A stretch of 64,000 bases of DNA from assembly GCA_966210515.1 (NCBI GenBank), contig CBIHLM010000002.1, forward strand, positions 81,429 through 145,428. Reading direction: 5' to 3'. Each line of letters opens with the position of its first letter. Positions within the stretch are counted from its first letter, which is position 1. Below, piece by piece: positions 1 through 6,856 of the stretch. The stretch comes from Paradesertivirga sp966210515 (GTDB taxonomy: Bacteria; Bacteroidota; Bacteroidia; Sphingobacteriales; Sphingobacteriaceae). The notes beneath the pieces were generated by a model. It was not told the origin of the DNA, did no database searches, and worked only from the letters and a program-made list of their open reading frames with translations. The position numbers were made by a program, and so were the translations under genes.

Positions 1-1
1 T

Positions 2-163
2 ATATGTATTACGTCATTTATATTAATGATTGGAGATGTCATCTCTTGCTTGCAAGCTTACCCTTCTGTTGTTTCAATATGGACTATGCTAGGACTTCAG
101 GGAATTATAGCTCCGATTTTAGTTATAAACATCTACAAAGAAGCAGATTGGTCATCCCTTTAG
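2..163 (+). CDS. Possible C-terminal end of a membrane protein (partial)
   Basis: A frame is open from the window edge to a TAG at 161-163 and encodes about 53 residues with two strongly hydrophobic stretches (one around MIGDVIS, one around GIIAPILVINIY) and a charged tail ending EADWSSL. This looks like the last one or two membrane helices of a transporter-like protein. It is short, no family can be named, and a longer overlapping frame on the same strand has a less protein-like composition. A short hairpin (TCTTCC/GGAAGA at 198-212) follows the stop. Membrane character is seen; reality as a gene is inference. Confidence 0.33.
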   Translation: MCITSFILMIGDVISCLQAYPSVVSIWTMLGLQGIIAPILVINIYKEADWSSL

Positions 164-334
164 GCGTTTCCTATCTTCAAACCCTTTCTGTTTTCAGTCT
201 TCCGCAGGAAGATTTAAATCATTCCTTGAAAACCAAGACTCTGTCCGGGCATATATTTACAAAGCTTTATCTTCCTCCATATAGGTTCGAGCGGTTTTAC
301 TTCACAGATTCGAGCTCCTGTCGCAGACGCGGGA

Positions 335-1048
335 TTAAACCACGGATTCATACTCCGCCCATTCCATCCCTTCAGGCAGCCCCATCCTGCTAAACTCAAT
401 ATGAATTACCCTTCTTCGGGCCTCATTTCTGGTTCTTCCAGATGCATGCAATAACAGCGGCCTCATGATCATGATTCCTCCTTTTTTCACTGAGCAAGCT
501 ACTTCTTTTTCAATAGTTCGATCAACAGTTTCAGGTCTGTAAATCCCTTTTAAATGGCTTCCACAAATAACGTTTAAAGCGCCATTATCTTCATCAGTAT
601 CATCCAGATGAATTCGAACTGTAAAATTATCTTTCAGAATAGTTAGGGGAGGCTGCACCCCAAACTGATTGTGCTTAACTGTCCAGGGGCCAAAACCAGG
701 GTGTTCGGTTTTCTCTTTCACAGAAATGGTGAGGTCTTGATGGCAGGCCACAAACCAGTTCGATTGAGGAGGTTTATCAAAGTAGATAGACTTCACTATA
801 AAATAAGAATCATCAAAAAGCTTGTTAATAATTTCTTTAAGCCGGTTATTAAATACCAGGTCTTTAATGGCGGGGACCTCTTTCAAAAACTGGCGGATGG
901 CAAATAAATCATTAGTTTTTCTGAAAAGTGAGTTAGACTTATCTACACTATTTATTCTACTTATCAGAGCTTCAATTTCATTCTCCGTATAGATATTTTC
1001 AATTATAGTAAACCCGGAACTGGTAATTTCTTCTGCTTCTTTATTCAT
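335..1048 (-). CDS. Phytanoyl-CoA dioxygenase (PhyH) family protein
   Basis: A 237-residue protein resembling non-haem Fe(II)/2-oxoglutarate-dependent oxygenases of the PhyH family, which hydroxylate small molecules using O2 and 2-oxoglutarate. The iron-binding facial triad is visible: His103 and Asp105 in the ACHQD motif and the distal His201 in LLLHASGR, followed by Arg205 in position to bind the 2-oxoglutarate carboxylate. A DNGALNVICGSH segment typical of the family lies at about 154-165. The length suits a compact bacterial PhyH. It is cytoplasmic with no signal peptide. It stands alone, facing the window edge, and its substrate cannot be guessed from the neighbours. The ATG start gives a natural N-terminus. 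Confidence 0.85.
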   Translation of the reverse strand: MNKEAEEITSSGFTIIENIYTENEIEALISRINSVDKSNSLFRKTNDLFAIRQFLKEVPAIKDLVFNNRLKEIINKLFDDSYFIVKSIYFDKPPQSNWFVACHQDLTISVKEKTEHPGFGPWTVKHNQFGVQPPLTILKDNFTVRIHLDDTDEDNGALNVICGSHLKGIYRPETVDRTIEKEVACSVKKGGIMIMRPLLLHASGRTRNEARRRVIHIEFSRMGLPEGMEWAEYESVV

Positions 1049-1224
1049 TGTATAGCCATCGCCTGGTAAATATCTTATTTTTTAACTGTCTTTTCTGGTT
1101 TTGAATGTCCCGACAGGATCAATAAATCCTTACATGGAACCACGACTCCGCTATAGTGTAGAGTTTGTCTTAGATGTGGTATAAAGATAATGTACAAAAG
1201 AACAGTGCCTCTTTCTGGAATGAG

Positions 1225-1313
1225 AGCTACCAAGTAGGTACCATGTTCGGACCAAGTCCACTAAGTAGTGGACTTGGTCCGAACATGTCTCGAATAAGTC
1301 CCCTGCTTGGTAG
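1225..1313. repeat. Long perfect palindrome with outer imperfect arms
   Basis: The core is a perfect inverted repeat: 22-bp arms at 1242-1263 and 1266-1287 around an AG dinucleotide. Outside it, CTACCAAGTAGG (near 1227-1238) is the inverted counterpart of CCTGCTTGGTAG (1302-1313) with one mismatch, giving a nested cruciform of about 89 bp. No T-run follows on either strand, so it is not a simple terminator. It could be a MITE-like remnant, a protein-binding site, or a replication or recombination structure. No open frame crosses it. Confidence 0.85.
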
Positions 1314-1493
1314 GAGCTTTCTCCTTATTGAGGTGTACGACTTCTTCGCTTTTACCTCTTGTATATAAATTTCCTATCCATCCTTGTCGGTAGGAGATTG
1401 AGAGCCTTTCATGATCTTAGGATTTTAATATTGTCGTTTTTGTCGCTTTTGTCGTTTTTGGCGGATGAAAATTTCAATGAGCAGATAAGGACA

Positions 1494-1568
1494 ACCCACA
1501 CCCGCCACTTCACCGCCGATCGCACTCTCTCCCAAGAGAGGGTTTGGATGCTTAGCAGGCGTGTTAGA
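1494..1568 (+). repeat. Degenerate intergenic repeat family B, copy 1
   Basis: Shares ACCCACACCCGCC, a purine/pyrimidine hairpin built on CTCTC...GAGAG and the ending TGCTTAGCAGG with the copy at 2209-2285, in the same orientation. The hairpin loops differ (CCAA here, CGAA in the other copy) while the arms stay complementary, suggesting selection for or origin from a structured element. Non-coding. Confidence 0.6.
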
Positions 1569-1668
1569 ACCGAAGCATCCCGCCAGCGCCGGACATAGAT
1601 TGGCCAGCAGCAGGCTTTGTCAGGCTTCCACGGTCAATGAGCGGACAAAAGGATCCAGAGACAGTGCT

Positions 1669-1734
1669 TCTGTATAGGTACTGTACAGATACTATACAGA
1701 TACTGTACACATACTGTACTAACAGTGTACTAAA
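1669..1734. repeat. 11-bp tandem array, six units
   Basis: Six consecutive 11-bp units related to ACTGTACAGAT, each centred on a TGTAC or TATAC core: units start at 1669, 1680, 1691, 1702, 1713 and 1724. The period is close to one helical turn, so the same motif recurs on one face of the DNA. Units diverge by 1-4 bases. Either slippage-derived repeat or clustered protein-binding sites; the sequence alone does not decide. Confidence 0.75.
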
Positions 1735-1923
1735 ACTAAATTTGCCAGAACTCTGTCCGGCCACATTTCTAGAAAGCTCTGTCGGAGCTCCTTCTGGTTT
1801 CGCACTCGCAGTACTCATAAGCTTACCCTGCATTAAGATTCCCGTCTGCGCGAGAATGACGGGACTGGTTATTTCTCTTGAGTATAACGCATCCAGCAAC
1901 AGAACAATAACTTCAACCCTTAA

Positions 1924-2177
1924 CCTACGAAGCGTTGTGCCATCCCGCCCGTGCCAGAAAGAGATTGGCCAGCAGTAGGCTTTGTGTGCAGGAAAAGGGC
2001 ATCGGCTGTTTATCGCAGCAAGGCCTAAGCGCAGGCGTTAACAGGCGCAGCCCTGAACGCTGCTGGAAGATCTGTGCTGGGTACATGTGCAGAAAGGCAC
2101 CTCGGGAGGGCACAAGAGTTTTGGTCCTTTTGCGGCCAAAAGGACTAAGCCCCTGCGGCTATCAGCAGAAAAAGAAC
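1924..2177 (+). repeat. About 255-bp intergenic repeat family A, copy 1
   Basis: Aligns along its length with 3329-3584, in the same orientation, including an identical 25-bp core (1991-2015 here, 3395-3419 there), the string CTAAGCGCAGGCGT, and a shared end GGACTAAGCCCCTGCGGC. A hairpin with arms GTCCTTTT/AAAAGGAC (2124-2131, 2138-2145) is conserved, but its loop is GCGGCC here and ATCAAG in the other copy. Arms conserved while loops change is a sign of structural constraint. No coding potential. Confidence 0.75.
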
Positions 2178-2208
2178 TAGTCCTCAGCCAATGAGCAGAA
2201 GAAAACAA

Positions 2209-2285
2209 ACCCACACCCGCCCTTCCGCCAGCCATCGCACCCTCTCCGAAGGAGAGGAGTTTGAGGTGCTTAGCAGGGTTAGAAA
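2209..2285 (+). repeat. Degenerate intergenic repeat family B, copy 2
   Basis: Second copy of the element at 1494-1568, with the same flank ACCCACACCCGCC, hairpin CCTCTCC/GGAGAGG and trailing TGCTTAGCAGGG. It lies just upstream of the RMD1-family gene. Its start sequence is echoed again at 3250-3290 downstream of that gene in more decayed form. Confidence 0.6.
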
Positions 2286-2417
2286 ACCTAATACTCATCT
2301 GTATTGCCCATCTTAAAAATAAAAATCCGCCAATTACCACATTACAATCCAACCCAAAACAAAACCCCAGATTAAACTATTTTACTAATACGCGAGCTTT
2401 TAATTAAGACAAGCAAA

Positions 2418-3200
2418 ATGGCCACCCAGAAAGTTTTATCCTACCAGATTGCTGATAGTATTGATGTAAAACAATTCAAATCAGTCTTCAAGGGTGAGTT
2501 GTACTATAGCGATTCTGACGAGTTATTTTATAAAACTGATACCGGCGAATACATCTACGTGTTTAAATATGGGGTAGTTTGCTTTTTAAACTGCGATCCG
2601 ATTCAAATCTCTTCCTTTCTGCGACTCATTGCCCCTTTCTGTAAAAACCTCTTCGAAGAAAACATGACCGAAGAGTACGAGATAGAAACCAATGCCGGTC
2701 AGACCAAAATCGGTTATAACGTAATATCCATCACAGCCCCGGATATTCAGGTTATCCGACTCATCATGCTCAATGTTTCGCAATCGGTGGCGCTTGATTA
2801 TTATTATGAGCAAACCACTAAACTTCTGGAAGAGACTAACTATCATACCCAAATTCTGGAGAATAAGGGCCGCTTAAACATCTCAGGAAAGAACCTGAAA
2901 AAATATATCGGTAAAACCCTTTTGCTTAAAAACCGCATATCCGAGAACCTCTATATTTTTGATTCGCCTCCCGAAACCTGGGACGATGAGAACCTCAATA
3001 AAATCGACCTTGGTATGAAACGCACCTTCGACCTCCAGGAGCGGTTTCGCAACATCCATGAAGGTTTGAATATCGTAAAAGACAACCTCGAACTTTTTCG
3101 TACCCTATTGCAGTACCGGCACAGCACGATGCTTGAGTGGATCATAATTATCCTGATATTGATTGAAGTGCTCAACGTGTTTATAGAAAAGCTGTTTTAG
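2418..3200 (+). CDS. RMD1/YagE (DUF155) family membrane-anchored protein
   Basis: 260 residues with the layout of the RMD1/Sif2/DUF155 family: a mixed alpha/beta N-terminal two-thirds (YVFKYGVVCF at about 47-56), a long helical region with LLLKNRISENLYIFDSPPETWDD at about 175-197, a helix LDLQERFRNIHEGL-type segment, and a single C-terminal membrane helix (about 238-256) as a tail anchor. Mitochondrial members are needed for inner-membrane translation or meiotic nuclear division; the bacterial role is not established. The gene stands alone between two copies of the family A intergenic repeat, which makes it look like a unit embedded in repeats. No clear promoter is visible in the 90 bases upstream. 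Confidence 0.75.
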   Translation: MATQKVLSYQIADSIDVKQFKSVFKGELYYSDSDELFYKTDTGEYIYVFKYGVVCFLNCDPIQISSFLRLIAPFCKNLFEENMTEEYEIETNAGQTKIGYNVISITAPDIQVIRLIMLNVSQSVALDYYYEQTTKLLEETNYHTQILENKGRLNISGKNLKKYIGKTLLLKNRISENLYIFDSPPETWDDENLNKIDLGMKRTFDLQERFRNIHEGLNIVKDNLELFRTLLQYRHSTMLEWIIIILILIEVLNVFIEKLF

Positions 3201-3328
3201 AATTCATTGGGCAGTCCAATTCTGTCCCAAACGAGCAGAAAAATAAAAGCCCTCACCCGCCATTTCACAAGCCTTCACAGCCTCTCAATCATTATCCCAC
3301 CAACCCAACATCCCCAACCCAACCTCAA

Positions 3329-3584
3329 CCTACGAAGCCCTGCCTTCCGACAAATGCCGGAAAGAATTTTCTCATCAGCAGGCCCCCGAGCGAAGGAAAA
3401 GGGCATCGGCTGTTTATCGAAGCAAAGCCCTAAGCGCAGGCGTAAACAGACGCAGCCCTGCGCGCTGATGATAAAATTGTGAAAAGCCCTGTGCGGCAAA
3501 GGCATCTCAGGAAGGCATTGATTTTTGGTCCTTTTTATCAAGAAAAAGGACTAAGCCCCTGCGGCAATGAGCAGAAAAAACAAC
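3329..3584 (+). repeat. About 255-bp intergenic repeat family A, copy 2
   Basis: Direct repeat of 1924-2177 placed downstream of the RMD1-family gene. The hairpin arms GTCCTTTTT/AAAAAGGAC (3528-3536, 3543-3551) are one base pair longer than in copy 1. It fills most of the 514-bp gap 3201-3714; the rest of that gap shows only a decayed family-B-like stretch (3245-3300) and no gene. Confidence 0.75.
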
Positions 3585-3714
3585 CTAAGAAATCCTGCCT
3601 TATGTCTCAAAACAAAGGACCACGGCTCGACGCTAAGAGCACAAGGAAAATTTTCTCCGCAAACAATCCTCCCAAAATCACGATCCATTCAATAAAAAAA
3701 CCTATTATTAAATT

Positions 3715-4167
3715 ATGAAAAATATATTCGACCCCAGTGTTACAGAAGAAATTATAGCTCGTATAAATCAGTTAAAGCCCGATTCTCAACCCCTATGGGG
3801 TAAAATGAATGTGGCACAGATGCTGGCACATTGTAGTGTAACTTATGAAACAGTTTTTGAGGATAAACACAAAAAACCCAATCCATTGATGAAGTTTATT
3901 CTTAAGACCTTTGTGAAAAAGATCGTGATTGGCGAAGCCCCTTATAAGCGGAATAACCCGACCGCTCCACATTATATTATAAGTGATTCAAAGGATTTTG
4001 AGATCGAAAGAAAACGTTTAATAGACTACATTATTAAAACTCAGCAATTGGGGGAGAGTTATTTTGATAAAAAAGAATCACATTCCTTTGGCCGATTATC
4101 TTCCGGCGAATGGAATAATATGTTCTACAAGCATCTTGATCATCATTTGAATCAGTTTGGTGTGTAA
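3715..4167 (+). CDS. DUF1569 (DinB-like fold) protein
   Basis: A 150-residue cytoplasmic protein matching the DUF1569 family, whose members are four-helix DinB/YfiT-like bundles. Family-typical features are the N-terminal LWGKMNVAQMLAHC segment (about 26-39), the APYKRNNPTAP loop (about 80-90) and the C-terminal NMFYKHLDHHLNQFGV, where conserved histidines probably form a metal site. Biochemical function is unknown; DinB-like relatives include thiol-dependent transferases. It is convergent with the GlpR-type regulator gene and separated from it by 47 bases. No operon partners. Confidence 0.75.
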   Translation: MKNIFDPSVTEEIIARINQLKPDSQPLWGKMNVAQMLAHCSVTYETVFEDKHKKPNPLMKFILKTFVKKIVIGEAPYKRNNPTAPHYIISDSKDFEIERKRLIDYIIKTQQLGESYFDKKESHSFGRLSSGEWNNMFYKHLDHHLNQFGV

Positions 4168-4214
4168 ACAGCCTCAAGTTTAGAAGCAATGAAGTGCTTA
4201 TAAGCTGTGATGAA

Positions 4215-4979
4215 TTATACAATCGAAACCTTAATTCCCATTGCTTCTAACTTTTCAACCAGATGCTCAGAAACCCCGCTATCTGTAATTATTTCATGAA
4301 TCTCATCGATTCCGCAGATTCTTCCAAATCCACGTTTTCCGAATTTTGTCGAATCGGTTACAACAATAGTATGTTGAGAGGCGGATATCATTTTGCGGTT
4401 CAGGTGCGCTTCCAATGCATTGGTGGTGGTTAATCCATATTCGAGGTCAATGCCATCGACACCTAAATACAATTTGCTGCAAAATACATCCGAAAGTATT
4501 TGCTCGGCATAAGGTCCGGTAACGGAAGAAGAACTCTTTCTTAAAAGACCTCCCAGCAACAGGATTTCCACTTCGGGGTGCCTTAGCAATTCCTGCGCTA
4601 CGTTAATTGCAGACGTGATTACTGTTAAATTCCCCTTCGGCTGAATGTTTTTTGCCAATGCCAATACTGTTGTTCCTGATGCGATTACGATAGAATCGTT
4701 TGCTTCGATCAAGCTGGCTGCTTTTATGCCGATTTTTGTTTTCTCATCCGACTGTAGCTTTTCTTTTTCGTTAACCGGCCGGTCCATGGTATAGGGGTTG
4801 CTCAATGTGGCTCCACCGTGTGTTCTAAATAGTAAGCTTTTGTCTTCTAAAAGTTTCAGATCCTTTCGAATTGTTACCGGGGAAACATTTAGTTCTTTGC
4901 ACAAGTCCAGTACATTGATATGTCCTTCCTTTTGGATCTTATTCAGTATTAACTGATGTCTTTCTGCAATGTTGATCAT
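4215..4979 (-). CDS. DeoR/GlpR-family transcriptional repressor
   Basis: 254 residues from the ATG at 4979 (MINIAERHQ). A TTG seven codons upstream would add a basic tail not usual in the family, so the ATG is preferred. An N-terminal DeoR helix-turn-helix (about 5-58, with ELNVSPVTIRKDLKLLE) is followed by the DeoR C-terminal sensor domain (about 75-235, with IVIASGTTVLALAKN and the phosphosugar-binding motif LLLGGLLRKSSSS). DeoR-type sensors bind phosphorylated sugars or polyols; GlpR proteins bind glycerol-3-phosphate. Its divergent position next to glpD-glpK-glpF makes G3P the likely inducer. The string GCTTTCG lies just upstream of its own start (4987-4993), which fits autoregulation. 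Confidence 0.85.
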   Translation of the reverse strand: MINIAERHQLILNKIQKEGHINVLDLCKELNVSPVTIRKDLKLLEDKSLLFRTHGGATLSNPYTMDRPVNEKEKLQSDEKTKIGIKAASLIEANDSIVIASGTTVLALAKNIQPKGNLTVITSAINVAQELLRHPEVEILLLGGLLRKSSSSVTGPYAEQILSDVFCSKLYLGVDGIDLEYGLTTTNALEAHLNRKMISASQHTIVVTDSTKFGKRGFGRICGIDEIHEIITDSGVSEHLVEKLEAMGIKVSIV

Positions 4980-5174
4980 TCTCTTTGCTTTCGCCCGCAA
5001 TTTAAAAAAGAATTTTTTATTACTGTAGGAATTACTGCGAGAGGTGTATTAACTTCATTGAGATGAGAAACGGAAGATGTTTGCCTGTATTTTGCTTTCG
5101 ACTTTTGTTTGTTTCTTATTATTATTTGTTTTTATATTTTTTTATTTCGTTTTCTGTTCTTATTATTGTGTTAT

Positions 5175-5201
5175 GCTTTCGTTTCGTTTTATTTCGAAAG
5201 C
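5175..5201. promoter_or_regulatory. Candidate GlpR operator upstream of glpD
   Basis: A 7-bp perfect inverted repeat, GCTTTCG (5175-5181) and CGAAAGC (5195-5201), separated by 13 bp, lies 11 bp before the glpD start. The same GCTTTCG also occurs at 4987-4993 and 5094-5100, so the divergent region carries four half-sites. E. coli GlpR operators are also built around TTCG...CGAA half-sites, so this is a reasonable operator. The surrounding 5040-5212 stretch is strikingly T-rich on the + strand. Confidence 0.55.
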
Positions 5202-5212
5202 GAGATAAGGAA

Positions 5213-6829
5213 ATGGCAGATAAACAGGAGCAATATTTTAATCGTAACTTTTTTATAAAAAGTCTTCTTCAAAATGATAGTTATGATATCATTGTAATTG
5301 GAGGGGGGGCTACAGGATTGGGAACGGCTTTGGATGCAGCTTTAAGAGGTTTCAAGACCTTGCTTCTTGAGCAATCCGATTTTGCTAAGGGAACGTCGAG
5401 CAGAAGTACGAAATTGGTACATGGTGGAGTTCGGTATCTCGCCCAGGGCGATGTTGCTTTAGTTTATGAAGCCCTTCGGGAGCGGGGCTTACTATTGGAG
5501 AATGCCCCTCATCTTGTTAAAAAACAACCTTTCATAATACCTTGCTACAGCTGGTTTGCTAAATTAAAGTTTCTTGCTGGTCTGAAAATGTACGACTGGT
5601 TGGCAGGCAAATATAGTTTTGGCCGGTCGAGACTTTTAGGAAAAGATCAGCTGATGCAGTATATGCCTATGATGAAGCCGGAAGGGTTAAAAGGTGGGAT
5701 CGAGTATTGGGATGGCCAGTTTGATGATGCAAGATTGGCGGTTAATATAGCCCAAACCTGTGCAGAAAAGGGTGGCACATTACTGAATTATTTTAAGGTA
5801 ACGGGTTTGCTGAAAGATAACAACGGGAAGGTAAATGGCGTAAAGGCATTTGATATTGAAAATAAAAAAGAATATCAGTTAAAAGCTAAAGTAATAATTA
5901 ATGCTACCGGGGTGTTTGTGGATGATATTTTACACATGGACAATGCTTCAAAAAAGCCAATGGTCCGTCCAAGTCAGGGAGTGCATGTTGTATTAGACCA
6001 GTCATTTCTGAAAAGCTATAAGGCTATGATGATTCCAGAAACTGCCGATGGCCGGGTGCTCTTTGCCGTGCCATGGCATAATTATGTATTGCTGGGAACA
6101 ACCGATACCCCTTTGGAAAAGCAAAGTCTTGAACCTGTTGCTTTGGATGAAGAAATTGACTTTATTTTAAAAACAGCGGGTCAGTATTTAACTCGTCAAC
6201 CTTCGGCAAAAGACGTCTTGTCTGTTTATGCGGGATTAAGACCTTTAGCAGCTCCGGACAAAGACACCAATAGCACAAAAGAGATATCAAGAAGTCATAA
6301 ACTGATTGTTGCGGATTCAGGCCTGATTACCATAACCGGGGGCAAATGGACAACCTATCGGAAAATGGCTGAGGATACAGTGGATAAGGCGATAAAAGTA
6401 GGGAAGCTGGCAATGGCTCCATGTTCATCAAAAAGCATGCGTATTCATGGGTTTACCAAGAGCGTTTCCTTCAATGATCTGTCGGTATATGGCTCCGATG
6501 AAGTGGCGATACGAAACCTTGCTGAAGAGCGGCCGTATTTAGGAGAGAAAATAATTGAGGGTCATCCTTATATAAAAGCAGAAATAGTTTGGGCCGTAAG
6601 AAATGAAATGGCTCGTACCGTGGAAGATGTATTGGCACGCAGGCTAAGAGTATTATTTCTGGATGCCGATGCGGCGATAAAGATGTCGCCGCTTGTTGCC
6701 AGTCTGATGGCGGATGAACTCGGCTTTAACGCCGATTGGATCACAGAACAAATAATAGCTTTCAAAGAACTTGCAGAGAAATATTTGCTGAAACCTGTTT
6801 TGCCAGCGCTTGAAAAAGACCTTATTTAA
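5213..6829 (+). CDS. glpD: FAD-dependent aerobic glycerol-3-phosphate dehydrogenase
   Basis: Oxidises sn-glycerol-3-phosphate to dihydroxyacetone phosphate and passes electrons to quinone at the inner membrane. From the ATG at 5213 the protein has 538 residues, close to the usual GlpD length. An in-frame ATG at 5063 would add 50 hydrophobic residues encoded by the T-rich operator region, and this is rejected. A Rossmann FAD motif IVIGGGATGLGTALDA sits near residue 25, the GlpD signature GTSSRSTKLVHGGVRYL follows, and a C-terminal DAO_C domain contains VEDVLARRLR. AAGG 4-7 bases upstream of the start may be a weak Shine-Dalgarno. The Gly codons of the FAD motif contain a run of seven G (5302-5308). 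First gene of glpDKF-susCD. Confidence 0.95.
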   Translation: MADKQEQYFNRNFFIKSLLQNDSYDIIVIGGGATGLGTALDAALRGFKTLLLEQSDFAKGTSSRSTKLVHGGVRYLAQGDVALVYEALRERGLLLENAPHLVKKQPFIIPCYSWFAKLKFLAGLKMYDWLAGKYSFGRSRLLGKDQLMQYMPMMKPEGLKGGIEYWDGQFDDARLAVNIAQTCAEKGGTLLNYFKVTGLLKDNNGKVNGVKAFDIENKKEYQLKAKVIINATGVFVDDILHMDNASKKPMVRPSQGVHVVLDQSFLKSYKAMMIPETADGRVLFAVPWHNYVLLGTTDTPLEKQSLEPVALDEEIDFILKTAGQYLTRQPSAKDVLSVYAGLRPLAAPDKDTNSTKEISRSHKLIVADSGLITITGGKWTTYRKMAEDTVDKAIKVGKLAMAPCSSKSMRIHGFTKSVSFNDLSVYGSDEVAIRNLAEERPYLGEKIIEGHPYIKAEIVWAVRNEMARTVEDVLARRLRVLFLDADAAIKMSPLVASLMADELGFNADWITEQIIAFKELAEKYLLKPVLPALEKDLI

Positions 6830-6856
6830 CCTATAACCAACAAACCAATAGCCTAA

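Larger units (their letters stand above)
1049..2417. other. 1.37-kb non-coding, repeat-rich region
   Basis: No reading frame here looks like a protein: those present are short, low-complexity and overlap on both strands. The region instead holds a large palindrome (1242-1287), two copies of a roughly 75-bp repeat (1494 and 2209), an 11-bp tandem array (1669-1734) and one copy of a roughly 255-bp repeat (1924-2177), each listed separately. Local GC rises in the repeats compared with the AT-rich genes around them. Recurrent short strings such as CAATGAGCAGA and GATTGGCCAGCAG tie the pieces together. Confidence 0.7.

Noticed and set aside
4..393. 129-codon open frame at the left edge, + strand
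   Set aside because: It overlaps the 3' end of the well-supported PhyH gene, has a random-like composition, and the other frame at 2-163 gives a better membrane-protein tail.
1669..1734. CRISPR-like array
   Set aside because: The units are 11 bp without spacers and there are no cas genes.
1924..2177. Integron attC site
   Set aside because: The hairpins and repeats are suggestive of cassettes, but the length exceeds typical attC and no integron integrase or core-site consensus is visible.
1359..2352. Several overlapping open frames of 60-113 codons in the repeat region
   Set aside because: Both strands are open at once, compositions are low-complexity and they coincide with repeats; none resembles a protein.
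5063..5212. N-terminal membrane segment extension of GlpD
   Set aside because: The hydrophobic residues come from a T-rich operator/promoter region; the family starts at the ATG at 5213, and the operator-like dyad lies inside the extension.
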